Shown here: positions 18,676 through 26,397 of the stretch, piece after piece
How the letters are laid out: every line of letters starts with the position of its first letter
Position numbering within the stretch: the stretch's first letter is position 1
DNA from: Edaphocola aurantiacus
GTDB lineage: Bacteria > Bacteroidota > Bacteroidia > Chitinophagales > Chitinophagaceae
NCBI RefSeq assembly: GCF_019797745.1
Contig: NZ_VOSI01000001.1
Span: forward strand, 432,928 to 496,927
Length of the DNA: 64,000 bases
Direction: 5' to 3'
The notes under the pieces: model-generated
What the model was told of the DNA's origin: nothing
Seen by the model: the letters and a program-made list of their open reading frames with translations, nothing else
Database searches by the model: none
Position numbers and translations under genes: made by a program

Positions 18676-18733
18676 TTTCCGGCACAAGATTTAAGTTTTT
18701 AATATCAGCAAACATATTTAGGAAAAATAAATT

Positions 18734-19666
18734 ATGTCATTATCTGTCAAACATCTTTTAGGCATCAAGGATCTGTTACCATCAGACATCGAATTGATTC
18801 TTAAAACTGCAGAAAAATTCAAGGAAGTACTGCAAAGACCGATCAAGAAGGTCCCTACCCTGCGTGATACATCCATAGTCAATTTATTTTTTGAGAACTC
18901 AACCCGTACACGCATCTCTTTTGAACTGGCCGAAAAGCGCTTAAGTGCCGATACGATTAATTTCGCGGCATCCGGCAGCTCGGTATCCAAAGGAGAAACC
19001 CTGATCGATACGGCTAAAAATATTCTGTCCATGAAAGTGGATATGGTGGTGATGAGACACTCTGCCACCGGTGCGCCGCATTTCCTCGCCAATCATATCA
19101 ATGCCAGTATTGTAAATGCCGGAGATGGTATCAATGAGCACCCTACACAGGCATTGCTGGATGCCTTTTCCATGACGGAAAAGCTGGGCAACCTGAAAGG
19201 TAAGAAGATTGCGATCATCGGTGATATCATGCATAGCCGTGTGGCCCTGAGTAATATTTACTGCCTGACCAAACTGGGCGCTGAAGTAATCGTCTGCGGA
19301 CCTCCGACACTGATTCCAAAACATATCGAAACACTGGGCGTAAAGGTGTCTTATGATGTGCGTAAAACGCTGGAATGGTGTGATGTGGCGAATGTACTGC
19401 GTATTCAGCTGGAGCGCCAGAACAAGCCGCTGTTCTCTTCTCTAAGAGAGTATTCGATGTACTACGGTGTCTCCAAATCCCTGCTGGATTCTGTGAAGAA
19501 GGATATCGTGATCATGCACCCCGGACCAATCAACCGCGGAGTGGAATTAAGCTCTGATGTTGCGGACAGCAAGCAATCCATTATCCTGGATCAGGTAGAA
19601 AATGGTGTTGCGGTGCGTATGGCGGTACTGTACCTGCTTGCAGGAAAGAAGGACAACCTGATTTAA
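18734..19666 (+). CDS. pyrB: Aspartate carbamoyltransferase, catalytic subunit
   Basis: Condenses carbamoyl phosphate and aspartate to N-carbamoyl-aspartate, the committed step of pyrimidine synthesis. 310 residues. Carbamoyl-phosphate loop FFENSTRTRISFE, the 80s-type loop SVSKGETLIDTAKN, RHSATGAP, NAGDGINEHPTQALLD, IIGDIMHSRVALSN and MHPGPINRG are all present. No pyrI regulatory subunit follows; instead a long palindromic terminator ends the unit, so the enzyme is probably the unregulated PyrR-linked form. Confidence 0.96.
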   Translation: MSLSVKHLLGIKDLLPSDIELILKTAEKFKEVLQRPIKKVPTLRDTSIVNLFFENSTRTRISFELAEKRLSADTINFAASGSSVSKGETLIDTAKNILSMKVDMVVMRHSATGAPHFLANHINASIVNAGDGINEHPTQALLDAFSMTEKLGNLKGKKIAIIGDIMHSRVALSNIYCLTKLGAEVIVCGPPTLIPKHIETLGVKVSYDVRKTLEWCDVANVLRIQLERQNKPLFSSLREYSMYYGVSKSLLDSVKKDIVIMHPGPINRGVELSSDVADSKQSIILDQVENGVAVRMAVLYLLAGKKDNLI

Positions 19667-19675
19667 GTTATAAAT

Positions 19676-19728
19676 ACTACATAAAAAAAGATGCGCACCA
19701 AATTGGTGCGCATCTTTTTTTATGTAGT
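19676..19728. terminator. Long palindromic bidirectional terminator
   Basis: A 53-nt perfect palindrome with 26-bp arms and one central base. The core GATGCGCACCAA is flanked by A7/T7, giving T-runs in both directions between convergent pyrB and fabV. Confidence 0.88.
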
Positions 19729-19733
19729 GGAAA

Positions 19734-20924
19734 CTATTGTAATCCTTTAATAGGTACTAATTCGTTTACCTCTGTACCATATTCAACGCCATCAACACCA
19801 AAACCGAACAGGCTCAGGAAATCTGATTTATACCCTTTCAGGTCGCCAATTTCCGGCAAGGTTTCTGTTGTTGCTTTAGTCCATAATGCATCTACTTCGT
19901 CCTGTACATCAGTTCTCATTTCCCAATCGTCTACACGGATGCGGCCTTTTTCATCTGTAGGAATGGTACTGCCATTATACAGACGATCATTGAACAGGCG
20001 ATACATCTGCTCGATACAACCTTCATGAATTTCTTTTTCCTTCATGATTTTGTACAGCAGGGAAATGTACAGCGGAATAACCGGAATAGCAGAGCTGGCC
20101 TGTGTCACCAGTGCTTTGTTTACCGATACAATCGCGCGGCCATTCAGAGATTTCAGTTTATCCGAGATCGTAAATGCAGTCGCTTCCAGGTTATCTTTTG
20201 CGGCACCGATAGTACCTTTACGGTATACCGGTTCTGTTAGTACTGGCCCGATATAGGAATAAGCTACAGTAAGCGCATTTTCAGCCAGTACACCGGCTTC
20301 CATCATGGCATCCATCCACATATCCCAGTCTTCGCCACCCATAACGGCAACAGTATTCTTAATATCTTCCTCATTACAAGGTTCGATTGATATTTCAGAA
20401 ACGACACCGGTATGAAAATCTACAGTTTTGTTTGTATAAGTTGCACCGATAGGCTTCAGCACCGAACGGTGTGTGACACCGGTTCTTGGATTTGTTCTCA
20501 CCGGAGAAGCCAGGCTATATACCACCAGGTCTACCTGTCCCAGATCTTGCTTGATCAGCGCTATCGTCTGTTGTTTTATTTCATCGGAGAAGGCATCACC
20601 GTTAATGCTTTTGGCATACAGTCCTGCTTTCTCTGCTTCATCCTGGAATGCGGCAGTGTTGTACCATCCCGGAGTAGCGGTTTTTCCTTCCTGAGGGGCT
20701 TTTTCAAAAAAGACACCGATCGTAGCTGCGTTAGCACCGAAAGCGCTGGTAATACGCGAAGACAGACCAAAACCAGTTGATGCTCCGATAACCAATACTC
20801 TTTTAGGGCCTTCGACCGGACCTTGCGCTTTTACATAATTGATCTGGTTCACTACGTTCTGCGCACAGCCTGCAGGGTGTGCCGTAAGGCATATAAACCC
20901 TCTCATTCTAGGTTCTATTATCAT
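19734..20924 (-). CDS. fabV: Enoyl-[ACP] reductase FabV (trans-2-enoyl-CoA reductase type)
   Basis: Reduces the trans-2 double bond of enoyl-ACP or enoyl-CoA with NAD(P)H. 396 residues, the normal length for FabV. The N-terminus has RGFICLTAHPAGC, the cofactor site is VIGASTGFGLSSRI, and the active-site region reads AYSYIGP and VYRKGTIGAAKDNLE (catalytic Tyr and Lys conserved with the YX8K spacing). ASSAIPVIPLY is also typical. FabV enzymes tolerate triclosan far better than FabI. Single gene, convergent with pyrB. Confidence 0.95.
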   Translation of the reverse strand: MIIEPRMRGFICLTAHPAGCAQNVVNQINYVKAQGPVEGPKRVLVIGASTGFGLSSRITSAFGANAATIGVFFEKAPQEGKTATPGWYNTAAFQDEAEKAGLYAKSINGDAFSDEIKQQTIALIKQDLGQVDLVVYSLASPVRTNPRTGVTHRSVLKPIGATYTNKTVDFHTGVVSEISIEPCNEEDIKNTVAVMGGEDWDMWMDAMMEAGVLAENALTVAYSYIGPVLTEPVYRKGTIGAAKDNLEATAFTISDKLKSLNGRAIVSVNKALVTQASSAIPVIPLYISLLYKIMKEKEIHEGCIEQMYRLFNDRLYNGSTIPTDEKGRIRVDDWEMRTDVQDEVDALWTKATTETLPEIGDLKGYKSDFLSLFGFGVDGVEYGTEVNELVPIKGLQ

Positions 20925-21011
20925 AAACTAATTGCTTTAGGTATTTCTATAAAATGTAAAAACAAATCGAGGCCAAATATACGGACAAATTGGCTATAAT
21001 GCTGTACTAAA

Positions 21012-21049
21012 GTATTATGGTGTACTGCTTACACAGTACACCATAATAC
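21012..21049 (-). terminator. Hairpin after the nuclease gene
   Basis: 16-bp perfect stem (arms 21012-21027 and 21034-21049), loop of 6 nt. It lies between the nuclease gene (ending at 21071) and fabV, both read leftward. There is no strong T-run, so termination is less certain than at the other sites. Confidence 0.65.
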
Positions 21050-21070
21050 AATTGTTACGTAATCGTATTT

Positions 21071-22114
21071 TTAAGGCTGCACTTCCTTGATCAGGTAAAT
21101 ATAGGTCGGAAAGTGGTCGGCATAACCATCGATCCATACTCCGTTGGAGAAGGAACGATGCGGATATCCTTTATAACGCCCGAAATTGCTGATGAGGTAA
21201 GCAGGTTTGAAGATTTCTGCTTTGTAAAAAGACCAGCCGGCCTCTTTCTTATTAATAAATCCGTAGGACAGGATGATCTGATCGAACAGGTTCCAGGAGT
21301 CGCCGTAGCCCAGGGTACCAATACCTTTTTTAAAGAAGGACATCCATGGGTTGTACATGCCACCGGGTTTGATCTTATCCTTATCGCCACCAGCACCGAT
21401 GATCTCGGCCACGCTCGGACTTACCGGATCATCATTAAGATCTCCCATCAGGATCACTTTGGCATTAGGATTCTCTGCTACTTTCTTATCTATAATGGCC
21501 TTACAAACGCTGGCCGCTTTCTGTCTTTTCCAGGCAGAGGCGGCTTCACCACCACTACGGGAAGGCCAGTGGTTTACGAATACCGTTACGGTATCTCCTC
21601 CCAGTATCCCGGTTACATACAGTATATCACGGGTATATTGCTGCTTGCCGTTTTCTTTAATATCTACAAATAAAGCCTCTGCATCCAGCACTTTGAACAA
21701 ACGCGGATTATAGAGCATACCCACATCTACCCCACGGGCATCGGGCGATTCAAAATGAACGATCTTCCAGCCCCTGTCTTTCAGTTTAGGTTGCTTGAGC
21801 AGGTCCTCCAATACTCTTTTATTTTCGATCTCCGCTACACCAATCAGCGCAGGGCCTTCAGGTATTTTTTCTGTGGCGATCTCAGATAATACACGGGACA
21901 TATTCTGCAATTTCTTGGCATAAATGGCTTCTGTATAGTGATTGGCACCTGTCGGCGTAAACTCTTCGTCAAACTTTTTAGGATCATCTTCAGTATCGAA
22001 AAGATTCTCCAGGTTATAAAAGGCGACTGCACTGATCTGATAATCTTTCTTCTGGGCATAATCGGTATGGGTCATACCCAAACAGATGAGCAAAGAAAGG
22101 GCTACTTTTTTCAT
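21071..22114 (-). CDS. Exported endonuclease/exonuclease/phosphatase-fold protein
   Basis: A 347-residue EEP-superfamily hydrolase with an N-terminal signal peptide (to about residue 20), so it acts in the periplasm or outside. Motifs in order: VAFYNLENLFD (Asn/Glu metal site), IGVAEIENK (metal Glu), FVNHWPSRSGGE, LMGDLNDDP (catalytic Asp/Asn) and the C-terminal YADHFPTYI. The Tyr/His/Asp/Asn set looks complete. Homologs are nucleases or phosphodiesterases; substrate is not predictable. Monocistronic. Confidence 0.85.
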   Translation of the reverse strand: MKKVALSLLICLGMTHTDYAQKKDYQISAVAFYNLENLFDTEDDPKKFDEEFTPTGANHYTEAIYAKKLQNMSRVLSEIATEKIPEGPALIGVAEIENKRVLEDLLKQPKLKDRGWKIVHFESPDARGVDVGMLYNPRLFKVLDAEALFVDIKENGKQQYTRDILYVTGILGGDTVTVFVNHWPSRSGGEAASAWKRQKAASVCKAIIDKKVAENPNAKVILMGDLNDDPVSPSVAEIIGAGGDKDKIKPGGMYNPWMSFFKKGIGTLGYGDSWNLFDQIILSYGFINKKEAGWSFYKAEIFKPAYLISNFGRYKGYPHRSFSNGVWIDGYADHFPTYIYLIKEVQP

Positions 22115-22210
22115 TTATCTCAATATTTTAAAACGATCAGCAAAGCAAGAAAAAACAAACGGATTAGAAAAATGTTTAGAGAAAATTAATGACAGCATAA
22201 CACTTTACCT

Positions 22211-22218
22211 TATTTTTG
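22211..22218 (+). promoter_or_regulatory. -7 box for the second LolC/E-like permease
   Basis: TATTTTTG at 22211-22218 overlaps the first in-frame TTG (22216), so that codon would not be in the transcript. The TTG at 22237 becomes the likely start. No -33 box was recognised. Confidence 0.4.
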
Positions 22219-22236
22219 TCTCAAACACACCCTGCA

Positions 22237-23472
22237 TTGAATACAGCATATTTCATTGCCGCTAAAATAGCCCGGAACAAACAATCGACCTTTTCATCGT
22301 TCATCATCCGTCTTGCGACTGCTGCTACTATACTGAGTGTAGCAGTTATGATCATGGCAGTGGCTATCGTGCAGGGATTCAAGACTACGATCCGGGATAA
22401 GATGTTTATCTTCTGGGGACATGCGCAGGTGGCACTTTTCGACCCTAATCCCAGTGCACAGGTTGCCAGTAAGCCCTTCCGTAAAGATCCTGCACTCTTA
22501 CAACAGATCCGCAGCCACAAAGGTATCCAGGCGGTATATCCTTATATTGTAAAGCCTGGAATCATTAAAGCGAATAACAGCCTGGAAGGTATAAAACTAA
22601 AAGGCGTAGAAGCTAATTATCCGCTGAAAAGCAATACGGCGATCGGCTTCTCCGGAAGGCCGATACAGTTTCCGGATTCCGGTTATGCACAGGAGATCAT
22701 CCTCTCTCAATCTACAATGGACCGGCTCAGGTTGAAGATCGGCGGCACAGTGCTGGTTGTATTCTTTGATCCGGAATCGGAAGTCCCCCCCGTACGTAAA
22801 CTGACGGTGGTGGGCACGTACCATACGGGAATGGAGGAAATAGACAAGAGCTTTGGCATATGCGACATTCGCCTGCTGAGAAGGGTAAGTAACTGGGCGG
22901 CTGATGACATCAGTGCGATACAGATAAACATGACCGATTACAGAACGGCGCAACAGACCGGTGAGGATATTTACCAATCCTATCTGCAACCACCGATGTC
23001 TGTATCTACGATCAAAGATATCTATCCGTTTATCTTTTCCTGGCTTGACTTTCAGAATGTAAATACCCGTATTATCCTGATCATTATGGGCCTTGTTGCC
23101 GCTATCAATATGGCTACCGCATTGCTTATTTTTATACTGGAGCGTACGCACATGATTGGTGTGCTGAAAGCGCTGGGTATGCCTAATGCAGCCATACAAC
23201 GGACTTTTAGTTACCATGCTGCCCGCATTGCGCTAAAAGGGGTTTTATGGGGCACCTTGCTGGGTGTCGGCTTATGCCTGCTCCAGCAATACACACACCT
23301 GATACAACTCAACGAAAATACCTATTATATGAAGGCCGCCCCTATAGAACTGAAATGGTGGTATGTGGTACTGATTGACCTGGGAACGCTGATTTTCTGC
23401 ACCCTGATCATGATATTGCCCAGCCTGATTGTAAGAAAAGTAAATATTGTACAAGCCCTAAGATTCCGCTAA
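22237..23472 (+). CDS. LolC/LolE-type ABC transporter permease
   Basis: A second FtsX/MacB-fold inner-membrane permease (411 residues from the TTG at 22237, MNTAYFIAAKIARNKQ; no ATG is available near the N-terminus). One membrane segment near 28-50, a periplasmic domain (~55-270), then three segments with the FtsX features LIFILERTHMIGVLKALGM and VNIVQALRFR at the C-terminus. It shares organisation with the permease at 14549 and could pair with it as LolC and LolE, although they lie 6.5 kb apart. Four bp downstream is the FemAB-like gene. Confidence 0.83.
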   Translation: MNTAYFIAAKIARNKQSTFSSFIIRLATAATILSVAVMIMAVAIVQGFKTTIRDKMFIFWGHAQVALFDPNPSAQVASKPFRKDPALLQQIRSHKGIQAVYPYIVKPGIIKANNSLEGIKLKGVEANYPLKSNTAIGFSGRPIQFPDSGYAQEIILSQSTMDRLRLKIGGTVLVVFFDPESEVPPVRKLTVVGTYHTGMEEIDKSFGICDIRLLRRVSNWAADDISAIQINMTDYRTAQQTGEDIYQSYLQPPMSVSTIKDIYPFIFSWLDFQNVNTRIILIIMGLVAAINMATALLIFILERTHMIGVLKALGMPNAAIQRTFSYHAARIALKGVLWGTLLGVGLCLLQQYTHLIQLNENTYYMKAAPIELKWWYVVLIDLGTLIFCTLIMILPSLIVRKVNIVQALRFR

Positions 23473-23476
23473 TATC

Positions 23477-24394
23477 ATGTCACAAAAGGAAATCTATATA
23501 CGGGACCAGTCCCTGCTGGACCAGTTGCCGGTGTTCTACCAGCCCTGGTGGCTGGATGCGGTGAGTACCCGCTGGGATGTGATTATTATTTATAAAGACG
23601 AAAAAGCAGTCCTGGTATGGCCCTATACGCTTGAGAAAAAGTGGATGCTGCAACTGATCCGCACGCCAAGGCTTACTTCAAACCTGGGACCTTATTTCCT
23701 GGACAACCCGGTGGATAATACGCTACTGGAGCAGGCTTATCGCCTGTTGCCCAAAGCAGGCTATCATATATTGACGCCACCATTTTCGAAAGATCTGAGT
23801 GTTTTTTTTGAGGGGAAAGGATATACTGCTTTTCACAAACGCACTTACCTTATCGATCTGAAACCAGAGCTGGCTGAAATATCGGCTGCGGTGGATAAGA
23901 AGCGCATGAAGCTGATTCAGAAAGCAGAAAAAGAACTTTTGGTTGTCGCAACACAACTCAACGTACCTTTGTTCAACCAATGGCTTTCCGGCACATTTGC
24001 ACGGCAGGGCAATAAATATGCGCTGACGCCCGAATTGATTGCAGCTGTCGACCAAGCGGCACGTCAACACCATGCCTGTCTGTGTCTTGAAGTGAGGGAT
24101 GCAAGCGGGAATATATTGGGTATACAATGGTTCCTCTACGACCGGACCAGCATGTATTATATGCTGAGCGCCATCAACCCGGAGCTGAAGCACCCATCTG
24201 CAGCGGCTTTGCTGTTATGGAAGGCGATCTGTACAGCCAAGGAACTGGGACTGGAATATTTTGATTTTGAGGGAAGCAGTATTCCCGGAATCGAATTTTT
24301 CTTTAAATCATTCGGAGGACTGCGCGTAGACTATCCAGTATACAGCCGCACGAGGTCTATGATCTGGAAGTGGAAACAAAAAATATTAGGTTAA
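23477..24394 (+). CDS. FemAB-like/GNAT-fold acyltransferase
   Basis: A 305-residue protein of the FemAB/BioF2-like acetyltransferase group (Acetyltransf_6). The most telling part is the C-terminal GLEYFDFEGSSIPGIEFFFK, seen in many Bacteroidota FemAB-like proteins. FQPWWLDAV-type (here YQPWWLDAV) is the usual N-terminal piece. True FemX enzymes add amino acids to lipid II, but the Bacteroidota branch is uncharacterised, so substrate is open. It follows the permease by 4 bp and precedes the SUI1 gene by 14 bp. Confidence 0.75.
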   Translation: MSQKEIYIRDQSLLDQLPVFYQPWWLDAVSTRWDVIIIYKDEKAVLVWPYTLEKKWMLQLIRTPRLTSNLGPYFLDNPVDNTLLEQAYRLLPKAGYHILTPPFSKDLSVFFEGKGYTAFHKRTYLIDLKPELAEISAAVDKKRMKLIQKAEKELLVVATQLNVPLFNQWLSGTFARQGNKYALTPELIAAVDQAARQHHACLCLEVRDASGNILGIQWFLYDRTSMYYMLSAINPELKHPSAAALLLWKAICTAKELGLEYFDFEGSSIPGIEFFFKSFGGLRVDYPVYSRTRSMIWKWKQKILG

Positions 24395-24408
24395 CAAATT
24401 ATACATTT

Positions 24409-24759
24409 ATGAGCAAGCAAAAGAAACTGGGATTGTCGGATCTGGGTGGACTGGTTTTCTCGACCAACCCGGAGGCGATGCAATCCGAACCGGAAGAACA
24501 TATTGATACGCTGGAGCCCGCACAACAAAAGCTACGTGTGCTCCTGGATAAAAAACAAAGAGCCGGTAAGGTTGTAACACTGGTGGAAGGTTTTGCCGGT
24601 AATGAAGATGATTTTCAGGCACTGGCCAAAAAACTAAAGACCAAATGTGGTACCGGGGGCAGTGCTAAAGACTGGGTGATACTGATTCAGGGCGATTATA
24701 AGCAAAAGATTGCGCAATGGCTGCTCGAATGGGGTTATACAAAAACTAAAACGGTATAA
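24409..24759 (+). CDS. SUI1/eIF1-like translation factor (YciH type)
   Basis: A 116-residue protein with an eIF1/SUI1 domain. Residues ~45-110 carry the fold core: VLLDKKQRAGKVVTLVEG, LAKKLKTKCGTGGSAKD and ILIQGDYKQKIAQWL. Bacterial members (YciH) are nonessential and may affect initiation fidelity on unusual mRNAs. The ATG at 24409 is used because upstream codons overlap the FemAB-like gene. It is followed after 4 bp by the MmcQ/YjbR gene. Confidence 0.9.
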   Translation: MSKQKKLGLSDLGGLVFSTNPEAMQSEPEEHIDTLEPAQQKLRVLLDKKQRAGKVVTLVEGFAGNEDDFQALAKKLKTKCGTGGSAKDWVILIQGDYKQKIAQWLLEWGYTKTKTV

Positions 24760-24763
24760 AATT

Positions 24764-25105
24764 ATGGATATAGAATCCATCAGATCATTTTGCCTGAGCC
24801 AGGAAAATGTAACGGAAAGCTTCCCTTTCGGAGAAGAAACGTTGGTGTTTAAAGCCAATGAAAAGATATTTCTGCTGCTGGCACTGGATGAACAGCCGGC
24901 ACGCATCAATGTAAAATGCGATCCGGATCGGGCCATTGAGCTCAGGGAATCCTGCAGTTCTGTGCTGCCCGGATACCATATGAACAAGAAGCACTGGAAC
25001 ACCATAATAATGGATGGAGCACTGGATAATGCCGCTGTAAAGAGCGAAATTCTCCACTCTTATCACCTGGTTACGGCCAAAAAATCAAAACCAAAAAAAT
25101 CTTAA
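24764..25105 (+). CDS. MmcQ/YjbR family protein
   Basis: A 113-residue double-wing DNA-binding-fold protein of the MmcQ/YjbR family. Seen: SIRSFCLSQENVTESFPFGE near the N-terminus, VFKANEKIFLLLAL, and PGYHMNKKHWNTI near 80, all typical. It ends in a Lys-rich tail. DNA binding is assumed from the fold of homologs; no regulator function is established. Start ATG at 24764, just after the SUI1 stop. Confidence 0.88.
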   Translation: MDIESIRSFCLSQENVTESFPFGEETLVFKANEKIFLLLALDEQPARINVKCDPDRAIELRESCSSVLPGYHMNKKHWNTIIMDGALDNAAVKSEILHSYHLVTAKKSKPKKS

Positions 25106-25159
25106 TGCATGACCATATTGCATTAGGACCGGTTTACAGGAAATTATTTTAAAAAAATA

Positions 25160-25189
25160 TTGTTAGTAGAAAATATTATCATACCTTTG
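25160..25189 (+). promoter_or_regulatory. Promoter of the rpmI-rplT-rplS cluster
   Basis: TTG at 25160-25162, 19-nt spacer, TACCTTTG at 25182-25189. A textbook Bacteroidota vegetative promoter, about 20 bp before the rpmI ATG. Confidence 0.7.
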
Positions 25190-25209
25190 CCATCCGAAAT
25201 TTGAATATT

Positions 25210-25407
25210 ATGCCAAAAGTTAAAACACATTCACGGGCTAAAAAGACTTTTAAAATCACTGGTACCGGCAAAATCCGCCGTTTCAAAGCATACAAAAGTC
25301 ACCTTTTAACAAAAAAATCAACTAAGCGTAAACGTCACTTACGTGGTAGCACTGAGATTCACTCTGCTAACCTGCCACTGGTTAAGAGAATGTTGAACTT
25401 ACGTTAA
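25210..25407 (+). CDS. rpmI: 50S ribosomal protein L35
   Basis: A 65-residue basic large-subunit protein. [20 protein letters not shown] and [11 protein letters not shown] identify it. The start is the second in-frame ATG at 25210, matching the universal MPKxKT N-terminus. It is first in rpmI-rplT(-rplS). infC, which usually precedes this pair, is absent from the window; instead a promoter lies directly upstream. Confidence 0.97.
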   Translation: MPKVKTHSRAKKTFKITGTGKIRRFKAYKSHLLTKKSTKRKRHLRGSTEIHSANLPLVKRMLNLR

Positions 25408-25482
25408 GCCCATTTTTCCCTCTGTAAAAGAGGTATGTTATTAAATTACATTATTTAAAACAGCATTTTAATTTTATAAATT

Positions 25483-25827
25483 ATGCCACGTTCAGTAAAT
25501 GCAGTTGCATCACGTGCAAGAAGAAAAAGAATCCTAAAACAGGCGAAAGGATTCTACGGTAAGCGTAAAAACGTTTATACCGTTGCCAAAAACGTATTAG
25601 AGAAAGGTTTAGGCTACAAATATGTAGGTCGTAAACTGAAAAAGCGCAGCTATCGCGGCTTGTGGATCGCACGTATCAACGCTGCCGTTCGTGAAGAAGG
25701 TCTGAGCTATTCCGTTTTCATGCATAAATTAAATGAAAAAGGAATCAACCTGAACAGAAAAGTTTTGGCTGACTTAGCTATGAATCAACCAGAAAGCTTT
25801 AAAAGCTTAGTAGCTGAGGTTAAATAA
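25483..25827 (+). CDS. rplT: 50S ribosomal protein L20
   Basis: A 114-residue 23S rRNA-binding assembly protein. [29 protein letters not shown] and the C-terminal [20 protein letters not shown] are standard. 75 bp after rpmI, same transcript. In proteobacteria L20 represses its own operon through an mRNA pseudoknot; no such structure was recognised in the short gaps here. Confidence 0.98.
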   Translation: MPRSVNAVASRARRKRILKQAKGFYGKRKNVYTVAKNVLEKGLGYKYVGRKLKKRSYRGLWIARINAAVREEGLSYSVFMHKLNEKGINLNRKVLADLAMNQPESFKSLVAEVK

Positions 25828-25903
25828 ATAATTCTTGTATGGCGAGCTGTTGTAAAATAGTTCGTACATACTGTTTGATGTTCATCAATAAATATAATTT
25901 AAA

Positions 25904-26272
25904 ATGGAAGCAGCAATTGCATTTATCCACGAACAATTAACTACAAAGAAAGAAGTTCCTGCATTCAAAGCTGGTGACAATATCACAGTTAATTATAAAA
26001 TCATTGAAGGTACTAAAGAGCGTATCCAATCGTTCAAAGGTGACGTAATCAAACGTCAGGGTACTGGTGCTACGGCAACATTCACTGTTCGTAAAATCTC
26101 TGACGGTGTTGGTGTTGAGCGTTTATTCCCTATCTTATCTCCAAACATCGAGTCTATCGTTGTTAACAAAAGAGGTCGCGTACGTCGTGCGAAACTGTAC
26201 TACCAACGTGAGCGTTTCGGTAAAGCAGCACGTATCAAAGAAAAACGTATGGCTGTTGTTGCCAAAAAATAA
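25904..26272 (+). CDS. rplS: 50S ribosomal protein L19
   Basis: A 122-residue large-subunit protein at the 30S-50S interface. Seen: [50 protein letters not shown] and the basic tail [24 protein letters not shown] (in part). rplS normally lies with rpsP-rimM-trmD; here it follows rplT by 76 bp. A terminator follows at once. Confidence 0.98.
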   Translation: MEAAIAFIHEQLTTKKEVPAFKAGDNITVNYKIIEGTKERIQSFKGDVIKRQGTGATATFTVRKISDGVGVERLFPILSPNIESIVVNKRGRVRRAKLYYQRERFGKAARIKEKRMAVVAKK

Positions 26273-26295
26273 TTATACCGCTTCCAAGCGTGTTT

Positions 26296-26333
26296 ATAAA
26301 AAACCGGATTCTGTACAGAGTCCGGTTTTTTAT
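26296..26333 (+). terminator. Terminator of the ribosomal protein cluster
   Basis: 19-bp arms (26296-26314 and 26315-26333) with one G/T wobble. The core is AAAAAACCGGA and the 3' side ends in T6. Confidence 0.88.
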
Positions 26334-26397
26334 TTTGCATAACAGCAAACCAACCGGGCAAAACCTCCTGTCTTTGAAGGTAATATCGATATCCTTC

